Below are positions 32,738-41,560 of a stretch of DNA of 64,000 bases, piece after piece. Below the pieces are notes generated by a model. It had not been told where the DNA came from and made no database searches. It saw only the letters and a program-made list of their open reading frames with translations. Made by a program: the position numbers and the translations under genes. Each line of letters opens with the position of its first letter. The stretch's first letter is position 1. The stretch is from CAZZKG01 sp964654825 (lineage in GTDB: Bacteria; Gemmatimonadota; CAZMKB01), in the NCBI GenBank assembly GCA_964654825.1, contig CAZZKG010000005.1, positions 1 to 64,000 on the forward strand. The letters run 5' to 3'.

Positions 32738-35170
32738 TTAAACAGAAGGTCCCGGAATTTTAAGATAGGACGACATGTTGAGGAAAGCAATAAAGTAGAT
32801 AACAATTGCAAAGATCATCACGAAATCAAAACCGAACCGCATCGAAACCAGGACACTGAGGATTGACCCGATTACAGAAAGACATCCGTTGATTCCCCAG
32901 GCCCACGCCACCATCTGAGGATTGGTTCGACCGACAGCGCGTAATCCCACAGGGAATGGTATTCCCATGAACAACCCGAGTGGTACGAGAAAAACAACAC
33001 TCAGTGCAATACGGAGATTGTGCTGAATTCCGAGAAGAGTCTCGAACAAATGCGGGATTACGAGAATATGGAATAGAGTGAGAAGAGTAATGCCTGTTAT
33101 CGCGATGGTGAGCAGTTGTCTGCTGGCCAACCTTGTCCTGCTTGAAACCAGGCTCCCCAGACCGCAACCCAGCAGTATCGAGAAGAGAACGACGGATATC
33201 GAATAGGTGGGATGCCCAAGGAACAGGATAAACTTCTGGATTACGGTGATTTCGAGGAACATAAAACCCACGCCGAGGCATGCAAAATATACCAGGACTC
33301 TCCCCCGTCCCTTTTTACCCAATCCCGATCTCTCGAGCAGGTAGAGAGGAAGTAGGATGAGTATCACGGCGAGGAGAGCCGACTGCAGAAGAACAGCGAG
33401 GATGACGATTTTTCCCATGGGGAGATTCGCTCCTATCTGTCCGCCAAAACCTTCGGCCGAGATGGACAGGTTTTTCCATTTATAGTACTTGTAGAAAAAC
33501 GGCCTGTCATCTGTCACCGGGGTGATGTTGTATCGGTACCGGGAATAGAAAGATTCCCTGTCTCGAGACAGGAGCAGTTGATAAAATGCATTCCTGCCCT
33601 TCATCCCGGGCATATATAGAATACCCAATCCCCTGTCTTTGCAATATTGGCTAAGAGTCATTTTTTCATACTCGAGAAAAGGCGCCTTTTTCAAAAGGAA
33701 ACTGGCAAACGGTCCGTTTGTCAGGATGGCGATATGGTCTCGTGCATCCCCGAGCCCCATATTCTCCACCGCCTGAGCTGCAAGAGAGCACAACCTCAGC
33801 GTCTCTCTGGGAGGATTAAAGACGAATCGTATGATCGAAACCACTCCATCATCTTTCAGGTGGTGGAGGTAATCCTCCATTGCTTCTACCGTATACAGGT
33901 AATTCTCCGACAGGGTGTACGCACCGGAGGCGAGAGCCGACCAGGTATCCACTCCTGTCATCTGAATGATGTCAAAGACCTTATCAGAATGTCTGATGAA
34001 GCTTCTCCCCTCCGAATTTACAATCGTCACCTTTTCGTGATTGAATATACCTCCAACGAACTCATTCATCACAGTGCTGCCGACCTTTATGATCGAAGGA
34101 TTTATTTCGACACCGGTGATTTCCGAAGCATCATATTTGAGAGCAGTAAGGATATCTGTTCCGCCACCAAGTCCGACAATGAGCACTTCAGGGTCCTCTT
34201 TGATAAGATATGCGGCGGGGTACAGCGAATAGTCGAGCATCTCGACTGAATCATAATTGCCATTGAAATTGTGGAGAATGGTGCCTGCATCGCCATCAAT
34301 AGTGAGGAACATTTGTTTGGGAAACTGACCCTGATATGTTTTGCTCACCGTGTATAAGCCGAATTTAACACTCAAATTCTGATCGATTGGACCGATGACG
34401 TCTATTCTGGAAATGGGATTCCACTCACAAAATTTTATCTCCAGCGGCCCATTCTCGATATGTTTTAGATACGCGGAATACTGTTTGCTCGGACAGGGTG
34501 TAATATCAAATTTCCCGTGGAAAGGAAAAACGATTCCTCCGATAGCAAAGATAATAATGACCAGAACAACAACACTTTTCGTTTTTGACTTTATCGCGAA
34601 GAGAAAAGCCGCTGAAGCTGCAATCATCGAAGACAGGATAACACACCCCGGACCACCCACGATCCCGATGAGAATGACAACTGAAATGCATCCGAGACTC
34701 GCTCCCAGGAGATCGGCAAAATAAATCCTGTTCGCGACTTCGGTATACCGCATGAAAGCCGTTCCGATCGTCATTCCTGCAAAGAAAAATGGTATGATGA
34801 GGAGGAAATAAAGGATGAACAAGAAGAAAAAATTCGACTTGTCACTTATCATCTGAAAGGGGTCGAGCGATATCATTCGCAGTATGAAGAATGAGAACAG
34901 TATGCTGAAAGAGAACAGTATCGAAGAGAGACTGAGAAGCCTCCACGAGTCGGCCTGTTTTGCCATTCGTGAAAGTGAGAGGAAGGTCCCGCTGGCACCG
35001 AACCCAAGGAGAACAACACTTATGACCATGAATGCGAAATGGTACCAGATCATGATAGAAAGGATTCGGGTCAGAGTGATTTCGAGGAGAAGGGAGCTCA
35101 ATGAGATGAGGAGTATCCCGGTGAGGAAGAGGAAGGATTCTGTTTTACTCCTGAAGTGTGAAATTTCCAT
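32738..35170 (-). CDS. Polytopic membrane protein with central spermidine-synthase-like domain
   Basis: 810 residues. Residues 12-220 contain about six membrane segments, 300-560 form a spermidine-synthase/SAM-methyltransferase-like Rossmann domain (VLIVGLGGGTDILTAL, EITGVEINPSI, NSEGRSFIRHSDKVFDII), and 590-800 contain five or six more membrane segments. This is the fused membrane/spermidine-synthase-like family found in many bacteria; members are not proven aminopropyltransferases. Nothing next to it suggests a polyamine pathway. It has its own exact consensus promoter (35339-35367) and a leader of about 160 bases. Function unknown. Confidence 0.78.
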   Translation of the reverse strand: MEISHFRSKTESFLFLTGILLISLSSLLLEITLTRILSIMIWYHFAFMVISVVLLGFGASGTFLSLSRMAKQADSWRLLSLSSILFSFSILFSFFILRMISLDPFQMISDKSNFFFLFILYFLLIIPFFFAGMTIGTAFMRYTEVANRIYFADLLGASLGCISVVILIGIVGGPGCVILSSMIAASAAFLFAIKSKTKSVVVLVIIIFAIGGIVFPFHGKFDITPCPSKQYSAYLKHIENGPLEIKFCEWNPISRIDVIGPIDQNLSVKFGLYTVSKTYQGQFPKQMFLTIDGDAGTILHNFNGNYDSVEMLDYSLYPAAYLIKEDPEVLIVGLGGGTDILTALKYDASEITGVEINPSIIKVGSTVMNEFVGGIFNHEKVTIVNSEGRSFIRHSDKVFDIIQMTGVDTWSALASGAYTLSENYLYTVEAMEDYLHHLKDDGVVSIIRFVFNPPRETLRLCSLAAQAVENMGLGDARDHIAILTNGPFASFLLKKAPFLEYEKMTLSQYCKDRGLGILYMPGMKGRNAFYQLLLSRDRESFYSRYRYNITPVTDDRPFFYKYYKWKNLSISAEGFGGQIGANLPMGKIVILAVLLQSALLAVILILLPLYLLERSGLGKKGRGRVLVYFACLGVGFMFLEITVIQKFILFLGHPTYSISVVLFSILLGCGLGSLVSSRTRLASRQLLTIAITGITLLTLFHILVIPHLFETLLGIQHNLRIALSVVFLVPLGLFMGIPFPVGLRAVGRTNPQMVAWAWGINGCLSVIGSILSVLVSMRFGFDFVMIFAIVIYFIAFLNMSSYLKIPGPSV

Positions 35171-35338
35171 GAGCTCTCACGTCTAACTGTTTCCCGACGA
35201 TGTTCCCCGCACATCGGATCTGGAATCTTGGATATCACCTGTGAAAAGGCAAACGTGTACTCCCTGACACCTCCGGTTATCAGGATAACTGTGAGCGATT
35301 GGAAGACACTTCATTCCTCAGGCTCCAACCTCATCCTG

Positions 35339-35367
35339 ATTATACTGTATAAATTGAACATTGTCAA
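35339..35367 (-). promoter_or_regulatory. Exact consensus promoter for the membrane/spermidine-synthase-like gene
   Basis: Minus strand TTGACA (35367-35362), 17 bases, TATAAT (35344-35339). Twelve of twelve positions. Predicted start near 35332. Confidence 0.8.
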
Positions 35368-35531
35368 TCCAAATAAAATCACTTTTAGGTATTACTCATG
35401 ATTCACCTACGGAGTGTCAAAGGATGCAACTCCCTCCCGGCTCCAGGCACATGTGTCCGGCGGGTAGATAACTGTGCTGCGCCTGCCTTATTGTTGTGGC
35501 TGTATCTACCATCCACCTGCTGACTATTCGG

Positions 35532-35560
35532 TTGACATGTTTCACAAACTCGGGTATAAT
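35532..35560 (+). promoter_or_regulatory. Exact consensus promoter for the beta-propeller gene
   Basis: TTGACA (35532-35537), 17 bases, TATAAT (35555-35560). Twelve of twelve positions. Predicted start near 35567, leader of about 70 bases. Confidence 0.8.
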
Positions 35561-35635
35561 GGCTACTATGAATGAGTAGAAAGTAACTGACCTTTCCCGT
35601 GAGTATCCCGTGAACCCGATCAGGACAGGTGAGAG

Positions 35636-37087
35636 ATGACCTACCGTCCTCTGCTGCTGTTGATAACTGCGGCCGCACTGAGCCTCCATACCACTTCTTT
35701 TCCCCAGGGAGTCAATCAGAGAACGGCCGCATCCGCCGGTCACACGCAAGCCGGTTTCTTTGACAACGGCGCAGCGGTAGAGACCGTCTGCGGAAGGGAT
35801 CCGGGGGATGATCAAAACAGATCCACCGGGGATATCACCGTATCTGCGTCTTCGCACGAGGTCCCCTGGAACATGGGACCGATACTCTGGCACCGGCACT
35901 TCGATGACGCGATGTACTCCACCGTAGGTATATCGAAACCGGACAGGCTTACCTTTGCAGGTACTTACCTCAATCCACCGGAACAGGTGGAGACAACGCC
36001 GCTCTTTGGCGGCGGCACGGAGGACTGGACTTTCGCGGGGACCAGGCTTATGGTCGACGTGTCCCGGGACGGACAAGTGCTCGCGGCTGTGGACCATGTC
36101 GAATCGGACTCAACGGCCGCTATCATGGAATGGCGACCTGATTCTTCCACTCCCCTGTGGTCATATTCGGTTTACCCGTGCCGGACACTGGTATGGCAGG
36201 GCTGGGCCAGCCGCAAACCCATCCAGGTCTCAGACGACGGTTCTACAATTGCCGTCACGACCAACATGTACACTCCGGAAGGTCAGCGGGGTCGTCTCTA
36301 TGTGTTCGAAGCAGGCAACGGTATCCCCATAGTCGAATATGATCTTCCCGACCCTGCTGGAAATGCCACTGCCACGGCGATCTCGGCAGGGGGCGAGTTT
36401 GTCGCCATAGTCGCCTGGCCCAATGTCCACGTGTACGATGTCGATAGTCAGACTCTGCGCTGGAGCGGGTCACTCCCGGCGGGTAACGATGCTCTGGCGA
36501 TATCCGGAGACGGCCGGTACCTGGCCTGGGGCTGGAGCACATTCTACCTGCGGGAGTGGACTGGATCTTCCTACGATCTCCTGTGGTCTCACAATCCGGG
36601 CAGCGGATACTACGTGGGACAGTGCGCTCTGACCACGGATGGGACCGCCCTCGCAGTCTCGTGGGATAACGGCAGTACATACCCCAACGAGGTCACCCTC
36701 GATCTCTACGATCTACCGTCTCTCGACCTTGTCTGGACCTATGACTACGCGGACTCTACCCGAGGTTTTTCCTCCCTCTGGGGTTCATCAGCAGGTGAAC
36801 CGCCGCGTCAGCACGTCGATATCCCTTCAGAGATGTGCTTCTCCCCCGACGGTGAGCGGCTGGCCGTTGCTTCGTGGGGAGGATCGTTCCCGGAGATACA
36901 TGTCTTCGACCGCTTTTCTCCCGAGCCGTTATTCATCTACGATACGCCCGGTTCGATGTTCGACATCGACATCATCACATCGAGTGCCGGCAACACCTAT
37001 GTCACAGCCTGCGGAAAGGCCGTTCACGCCGGGCAGAGCGGCCGTGGAGGCGATCTCTATGCCATCAGGATCCCGGCTGTGCCGTGA
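35636..37087 (+). CDS. Secreted beta-propeller (WD40/PQQ-like) protein
   Basis: 483 residues with an N-terminal signal peptide (YRPLLLLITAAALSL). From about residue 130 repeated blades of a beta-propeller are seen, with recurring units such as VDVSRDGQVLAAV, VSDDGSTIAVTT, AISAGGEFVAIVA, AISGDGRYLAWG, LTTDGTALAVSW and FSPDGERLAVASW: six or seven blades. There is no C-terminal sorting tail. The AGGTGAGAG site lies just before the ATG. The partner or ligand cannot be deduced; homologues are usually surface-exposed or periplasmic binding proteins. It is convergent with the repeat protein at 37250-37873. Confidence 0.75.
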   Translation: MTYRPLLLLITAAALSLHTTSFPQGVNQRTAASAGHTQAGFFDNGAAVETVCGRDPGDDQNRSTGDITVSASSHEVPWNMGPILWHRHFDDAMYSTVGISKPDRLTFAGTYLNPPEQVETTPLFGGGTEDWTFAGTRLMVDVSRDGQVLAAVDHVESDSTAAIMEWRPDSSTPLWSYSVYPCRTLVWQGWASRKPIQVSDDGSTIAVTTNMYTPEGQRGRLYVFEAGNGIPIVEYDLPDPAGNATATAISAGGEFVAIVAWPNVHVYDVDSQTLRWSGSLPAGNDALAISGDGRYLAWGWSTFYLREWTGSSYDLLWSHNPGSGYYVGQCALTTDGTALAVSWDNGSTYPNEVTLDLYDLPSLDLVWTYDYADSTRGFSSLWGSSAGEPPRQHVDIPSEMCFSPDGERLAVASWGGSFPEIHVFDRFSPEPLFIYDTPGSMFDIDIITSSAGNTYVTACGKAVHAGQSGRGGDLYAIRIPAVP

Positions 37088-37249
37088 TGCTCCGTGAGAC
37101 CGCAGTCACTACACAATCGACAGACCGAAGAGTGGGGCTCTGGATCATGTATCTGATCGGATGTGCACTATCCCCGTGTCGGCTTGGGATAAGAGAGAGA
37201 TACTGCTGGATGTCCAGTGGTCAGGTTCTAAATTGATCTCCTGACCGGA

Positions 37250-37873
37250 TCACGGTTGTGTGATTTTTCTGCGCATTATCGAAACGATTTCCGATCCCGT
37301 GAAACCGGTTTCAGCGACTGTCATCCCGATGAGTTCGAATCCTTCATCACCAGCTTCCTGGAGCTCCTTCTGCATCGTGCTCGTTTTACTCGTTGCAAGT
37401 AGTCTGTATTGGTGGTGGGAAGGTTTTTTTGTCTTGTCCCGTTCGAGAATAACGACGACTTCGTCACCGGAGAAGGTCGTACTGAACACTGTCTGCCCTA
37501 TGTACTCGAACCCGGCGTCGGCTGCTTCCTGTAGTTCCCTTTGCATGGTGGAGGTTTTTGTGGTCGCAAGCAGCTTGTACTCGTAAATCCAGTCGTTCTG
37601 ACTTTCCGAATTTTTCATCATAATGACCACAACTTCCGATCCACCCAGCGCTGTATCTCCACCCATGACACTTTTCAGGCGAAAACCCTCATCAGCTGCA
37701 TCGTTCATTTCCTTCTGCATGGTGGAGGTTTTTGTGGTCGCAAGGAGGCGGTATGTGTACTGGTTGGAATTCTCAGAACCATCTCCTTCCCGCAAAGGAC
37801 AGGCGGCATAAACACTATGAAAGACGACACACTGTATGATACTCAAGAAAAATACCAGCAGGCTGACTGACAT
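37250..37873 (-). CDS. Secreted protein made of three tandem TKTSTMQKE repeats
   Basis: 207 residues: a signal peptide (cleavage near VYAA, residue 23) and three copies of a roughly 50-residue unit at about 39-89, 97-147 and 155-203. Each unit reads Y-[RK]-LLAT-[TS]-KTSTMQ-[KR]-E, then a helix with EAADxGF, then GxExVVIMxRxK, giving a beta-helix-beta-type module. The copies are strongly conserved at the protein level and partly at the DNA level (for example around 37540 and 37720), so they arose by duplication. I do not recognise a characterised family; the modules faintly resemble small DUF4177-like domains. It stands alone between convergent and divergent neighbours with its own promoter. 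Confidence 0.75.
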   Translation of the reverse strand: MSVSLLVFFLSIIQCVVFHSVYAACPLREGDGSENSNQYTYRLLATTKTSTMQKEMNDAADEGFRLKSVMGGDTALGGSEVVVIMMKNSESQNDWIYEYKLLATTKTSTMQRELQEAADAGFEYIGQTVFSTTFSGDEVVVILERDKTKKPSHHQYRLLATSKTSTMQKELQEAGDEGFELIGMTVAETGFTGSEIVSIMRRKITQP

Positions 37874-38001
37874 ATGTTCCTCCGTTCGGAATGGTTCGGT
37901 GAGTATCTCCTCTTTGTATTTCCTTCTCTCTTCATGAAACAGCGAGCTCCTGGACAGGGGTTCTACGGGGTCACCTCAGAATTCTAAATCTCCAGAAAAT
38001 A

Positions 38002-38031
38002 AGAATAAAACATCGTTGAATCCTGAGTCAA
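38002..38031 (-). promoter_or_regulatory. Promoter of the triple-repeat protein gene
   Basis: Minus strand TTGACT (38031-38026), 18 bases, TATTCT (38007-38002): nine of twelve positions. Leader of about 120 bases. Confidence 0.4.
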
Positions 38032-38073
38032 GTGGTAATATGGATAACAGCCCGAACAGAGGAACTCAGATAT

Positions 38074-38102
38074 TTGATCAATTCGTGCTGAAACACTATA
38101 CT
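38074..38102 (+). promoter_or_regulatory. Promoter of the cystathionine-type PLP enzyme gene
   Basis: TTGATC (38074-38079), 17 bases, TATACT (38097-38102): nine of twelve positions. The start of transcription would be about 35 bases before the ATG. Confidence 0.45.
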
Positions 38103-38142
38103 ATGATAGTACAAACCTGTAAATCCCGAGGGAGGACGCACG

Positions 38143-39291
38143 ATGAAGTACAGGACGCTGGAAACGAAACTCATTCACTCCGGAGAACCGGATCCAAGAA
38201 AAGACGGAGCCGTCGCTATCCCGATCTATCAGTCCGCCATGTTCGAATACGCCGGTGAGACCAGTTATCACGACCTGAAATACATTCGCCTCAACAACAC
38301 CCCCAACCACGAGGCTCTTCACAAGAAGATGGCGGCACTCGAAAACGCGGAAGCTGCACTGGTTACTGCAAGCGGTATGGCAGCCATTGTGACTTCGCTG
38401 TTGACGTTCCTGTCCGCCGGTGATCATCTGCTGATACAGGATTGTCTCTACGGCGGAACACATGATTTCATAACCCGGGATTTCCCCGGTTTCGGTATCG
38501 AATACGACTTCATCGACGGGGATGAACCTCGTTCCTGGGAATCGAAGCTCAGACAGAACACGAAAGCCATCTATGTCGAATCGATGACAAATCCACTTCT
38601 GCAGGTTGCCGATTTGAAAGCTGTTGTAGATTTTGCCGTAACTCAGGGAATCATATCGATGATCGACAACACGTTTCCGAGCCCGTATAATTTTCGACCG
38701 ATCGAACACGGATTCGACATCGTTCTGCACAGCTGCACCAAGTACCTGAATGGACATTCGGACATCGTCGGCGGGGCAGTTGTCTCAACAGAAAAAAGGA
38801 TCAAAGCTATTACCAGGAAGCTCAACCATCTCGGCGGATCCATGGATCCGCACGCCTGCTTTCTCCTTCACCGGGGGATGAAGACATTGGCCCTCAGGCT
38901 GAAACACCAGAACGAGAGTTCGCTCAGGATCGCCCGGTTTCTGGAGAACCATCCCCATGTGACCCGGATCAACTATCCCGGCCTCGAGAGCCACCCCCAG
39001 CACGAGCGGGCGAAAGAGCTCTTCGACGGCTTCAGCGGTATGCTCAGCTTCGAGCTCGAAGGCGGACCAGATGCGGTCAAACGGTTCATCGACAGTGTGG
39101 AGATACCGGTCATCGCTCCGAGTCTCGGCGGAGTCGAAACGCTCGTGACTCAGCCGGCGAAGACATCTCACTCAGGCATGTCACCGGAAGATCGGGAAAC
39201 TCTCGGTATCACCGACGGGCTGATCCGTGTCTCGGTCGGTATCGAGGACACGGGAGAGATCATCGACGACTTCCGTCAGGCGCTCTCGTAA
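38143..39291 (+). CDS. Cystathionine gamma-lyase/methionine gamma-lyase family PLP enzyme
   Basis: 382 residues of the Cys/Met-metabolism PLP family. Signatures are SGEPDPRKDGAVAIPIYQS at the N-terminus, SGMAAIVTSLLTFL, the PLP-binding Lys200 in SCTKYLNGHSD and the C-terminal SLGGVETLVTQPAKTSHS substrate loop. The ATG has GGGAGGA upstream. Family members catalyse gamma-elimination or gamma-replacement on cystathionine, homocysteine or methionine. The normally conserved RxxNPT motif appears as ESMTNPLLQV here. Specificity cannot be read with certainty: it could be cystathionine gamma-lyase, gamma-synthase or methionine gamma-lyase. No sulfur-assimilation neighbour is present. It ends 14 bases from the convergent symporter gene. 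Confidence 0.87.
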   Translation: MKYRTLETKLIHSGEPDPRKDGAVAIPIYQSAMFEYAGETSYHDLKYIRLNNTPNHEALHKKMAALENAEAALVTASGMAAIVTSLLTFLSAGDHLLIQDCLYGGTHDFITRDFPGFGIEYDFIDGDEPRSWESKLRQNTKAIYVESMTNPLLQVADLKAVVDFAVTQGIISMIDNTFPSPYNFRPIEHGFDIVLHSCTKYLNGHSDIVGGAVVSTEKRIKAITRKLNHLGGSMDPHACFLLHRGMKTLALRLKHQNESSLRIARFLENHPHVTRINYPGLESHPQHERAKELFDGFSGMLSFELEGGPDAVKRFIDSVEIPVIAPSLGGVETLVTQPAKTSHSGMSPEDRETLGITDGLIRVSVGIEDTGEIIDDFRQALS

Positions 39292-39305
39292 ACTGAACGA
39301 TCATC

Positions 39306-41099
39306 TCAATCCGAAACCCTAAGCCTGCTCCAAAATTTTATGAGGAGAAAGGTCGAGAGAGCCGCCACCGCTGTGAGTGTGACAGCAGGCATGTAATTAC
39401 CGTAAATCCAGAATCCTGTCGCGAACAGAGAACTGTAGATCGCAAAACAACCGGTGACCATGCAGAGTATTCCCGACGGGACATCCCAGCGCCGCTCTGT
39501 CCCTTCTTCCGGATCGTCTTCGGTCCTCAGAAGCTCAGTGACTTTTCTCCAGCCAGGCCCCCCGGGGCGCACCAGCTGACAGAAGGAACGTAGTATTGCC
39601 TCATCTGTGGGTTTTGTTAATAACGTCACTGTTATCCATGAAACGGTCGTAATAAAAACGCTGATTGTGAGCATCACGTGGGTGGGAAGGTCGGGCAGGC
39701 CTGTCGATGAATGAACGAATTGAAAATAGCAGGCAACGAGAAAAGAAACAACCATGGCGGTGATCTCACTGAACGGGTTGATGCGCCACCAGAACCACCT
39801 GAGGATGAACAGCAGTCCCGTCCCTGCACCGATCTGCAAGAGAATGTTGAAAGCCTGCAGTGCGTTACTCAGGAGGAGAGCCACAAATCCCGCAAGCACC
39901 ATCAGCATCACAGTGCAGAAACGCCCGACGAGGACGAGCTTTTTTTCCTCTGCTCCGGGATCGATGAAACGTTTGTAGAAGTCGTTCACGATGTAGGATG
40001 AACCCCAGTTGAGGTGAGTGGATATCGTGGACATGAACGCGGCAATGAGTGAGGCGACCACCAACCCCAGGAGACCTGCCGGCAGGAAGGTGAGCATCGC
40101 CGGGTATGCAAGATCATGTCTTACAACCCCTGGATCCAGATGGGGAAACGCCATCCGTAGAGACTCGAGATCGGGGAACACTACAATGGAAGCAAGGGCT
40201 ACGATGATCCAGGGCCATGGACGCAGGGCATAGTGAGCAATGTTGAAGAGTAGTGTGGCACCGATTGCATTTTTTTCATTTCTCGCCGAGAGCATCCGCT
40301 GTACGATGTATCCTCCCCCACCGGGTTCCGCCCCCGGATACCAGACACTCCACCACTGGACCGCGAGCGGTATGATGAGGATTGGAACGAGCATCTCGGT
40401 ATTCGAGAAATCAGGCAGGAGTCGTGTTTTCTCGATGACCGCACTTTTGGCGAGTAATGCTTCCAACCCTCCAACTTGTGGCAAATGCAGCACGACAGCT
40501 GCCGCCCCGATGGCTCCAATCATGGCAAGCCCGAACTGCAGGAAATCCGTTATAATAACGGCCCGAAGACCCCCGGACACACTGTAGATAACGGTCACCA
40601 CAGAAGCAATGAGAAGTGTCTGGATCGGTGAGAAGTTGAGCAGGACGCCTGCAATTTTTATCATAGCAAGGCTCACACTCGCCATGATGATGACATTGAA
40701 GAAAATTCCGAGATAGAGAGCCCGAAATCCCCTCAAAAATGCCGCCGCTCTTCCGCTGTAACGGATTTCGTAGAATTCGAGATCCGTCATTACTCGAGAA
40801 CGTCTCCAGAGTTTTGCGTAGACGAACACGGTCAGCATACCGGTGAGAAGGAAGGCCCACCAGACCCAGTTACCGGCGACACCATTCTGCCGGACGATGT
40901 CGGTCACGAGGTTGGGCGTGTCAGCTGAAAACGTGGTGGCGACCATCGAAACCCCGAGGAGCCACCACGGCATGTTTCGCCCCGACAGAAAAAACTCTGA
41001 CGAGCTCGATCCTGCCCTCCGGGAGACAGCCACACCGATTGCGAGAGTGACGATGAAGAATCCAGCCAGTATCACCCAGTCGATCCCATTCATTATCAT
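39306..41099 (-). CDS. Sodium:solute symporter family transporter
   Basis: 597 residues with about 14 hydrophobic segments, matching the SSS family that couples Na+ entry to uptake of sugars, amino acids or other solutes. Recognisable segments are VSRRAGSSSSEFFLSGRNMPWWLLG after the first membrane segment, FSADTPNLVTDIVRQNG, VTVIYSVSGGLRAVIITDF (the SSS signature) and the helix FMSTISTHLNWGSSYIVND. The substrate is not evident; the WWSVWYPGAEPGGGGYIVQR block is typical of a subgroup with unknown substrates. The gene is transcribed towards the PLP enzyme. The start is ATG without a strong ribosome binding site; a second ATG two codons later is possible. Confidence 0.88.
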   Translation of the reverse strand: MIMNGIDWVILAGFFIVTLAIGVAVSRRAGSSSSEFFLSGRNMPWWLLGVSMVATTFSADTPNLVTDIVRQNGVAGNWVWWAFLLTGMLTVFVYAKLWRRSRVMTDLEFYEIRYSGRAAAFLRGFRALYLGIFFNVIIMASVSLAMIKIAGVLLNFSPIQTLLIASVVTVIYSVSGGLRAVIITDFLQFGLAMIGAIGAAAVVLHLPQVGGLEALLAKSAVIEKTRLLPDFSNTEMLVPILIIPLAVQWWSVWYPGAEPGGGGYIVQRMLSARNEKNAIGATLLFNIAHYALRPWPWIIVALASIVVFPDLESLRMAFPHLDPGVVRHDLAYPAMLTFLPAGLLGLVVASLIAAFMSTISTHLNWGSSYIVNDFYKRFIDPGAEEKKLVLVGRFCTVMLMVLAGFVALLLSNALQAFNILLQIGAGTGLLFILRWFWWRINPFSEITAMVVSFLVACYFQFVHSSTGLPDLPTHVMLTISVFITTVSWITVTLLTKPTDEAILRSFCQLVRPGGPGWRKVTELLRTEDDPEEGTERRWDVPSGILCMVTGCFAIYSSLFATGFWIYGNYMPAVTLTAVAALSTFLLIKFWSRLRVSD

Positions 41100-41253
41100 C
41101 TTTTATAAATTCTCCATCAGTGCTCCATCCAGGATTTCTCCCTGAACCGGTTATTCATTCTAGGGTAACATCTGACGCGCCGGGTGGCAACACTTCTTTC
41201 AGCAGGGATGACTTGCCGGATGCTATTAATCCATATCCGCCGGGGGGTCTCTC

Positions 41254-41282
41254 TTGACAGGGGATATTCCCCGTCTTACAAT
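41254..41282 (+). promoter_or_regulatory. Promoter of the L,D-transpeptidase-like gene
   Basis: TTGACA (41254-41259), 17 bases, TACAAT (41277-41282): eleven of twelve positions. The predicted leader of about 270 bases includes the whole palindromic element. Confidence 0.65.
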
Positions 41283-41359
41283 CCTCTTATAACCAGGGAG
41301 GATCACGACCGACGTGTATTTCCCGATACTTCACTTCTGTTGTGTTACCGTATGACACT

Positions 41360-41499
41360 CTAGTGCCCTGTCATGTAACAACTGACGTATCTTGCTTGTC
41401 CTTTTATCTGCCTGCGGCGTTGCTCCTTCAATCGCACCTTGCAGGCAGACAAAATTACTTCGTAATCTTTACGCCACTTCTTACATGACAGAACACTAG
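41360..41499. repeat. 140-bp imperfect palindrome (MITE/REP-like element)
   Basis: Outer arms 41360-41378 and 41481-41499 are inverted copies (17 of 19). An inner pair around TTTTATCTGCCTGC (left) and GCAGGCAGACAAAA (right) matches 13 of 14, so most of the element can fold into one long hairpin. The ends CTAGTGTTCTGTC and CTAGTGCCCTGTC resemble the ends of the element at 29281-29357. No coding capacity; no T-run follows the hairpin, so it is not a classical terminator. Confidence 0.7.
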
Positions 41500-41560
41500 T
41501 GAAACGGAAACGAAAAAACCGCCGACAGATCAGAGTTGAGTTCGATACCGCGAAGGGTAC

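Larger units (their letters stand above)
35171..35635. other. Divergent intergenic region with two exact consensus promoters
   Basis: 465 bases between the membrane protein gene and the beta-propeller gene. It carries the minus promoter at 35339-35367 and the plus promoter at 35532-35560. I see no further gene or repeat. Confidence 0.65.
41100..41560. other. Intergenic region with promoter and large palindromic element
   Basis: 461 bases between the divergent symporter and L,D-transpeptidase-like genes. A strong plus-strand promoter (41254-41282) is followed by a 140-base palindrome (41360-41499). I find no open frame of interest and no clear minus-strand promoter for the symporter. Confidence 0.65.

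Noticed and set aside
36255..36680. Long minus-strand open frames opposite the beta-propeller gene
   Set aside because: They are high-GC shadows of the coding strand; the plus frame has a signal peptide, blade repeats and a promoter.
37219..37246. Seven-base hairpin GGTCAGG/CCTGACC between convergent genes as a terminator
   Set aside because: No T-run on either strand; stem is short. Could still be a weak bidirectional signal.
41360..41499. Inverted repeats as part of a CRISPR array
   Set aside because: Only one copy, palindromic, no regularly spaced direct repeats and no cas genes.
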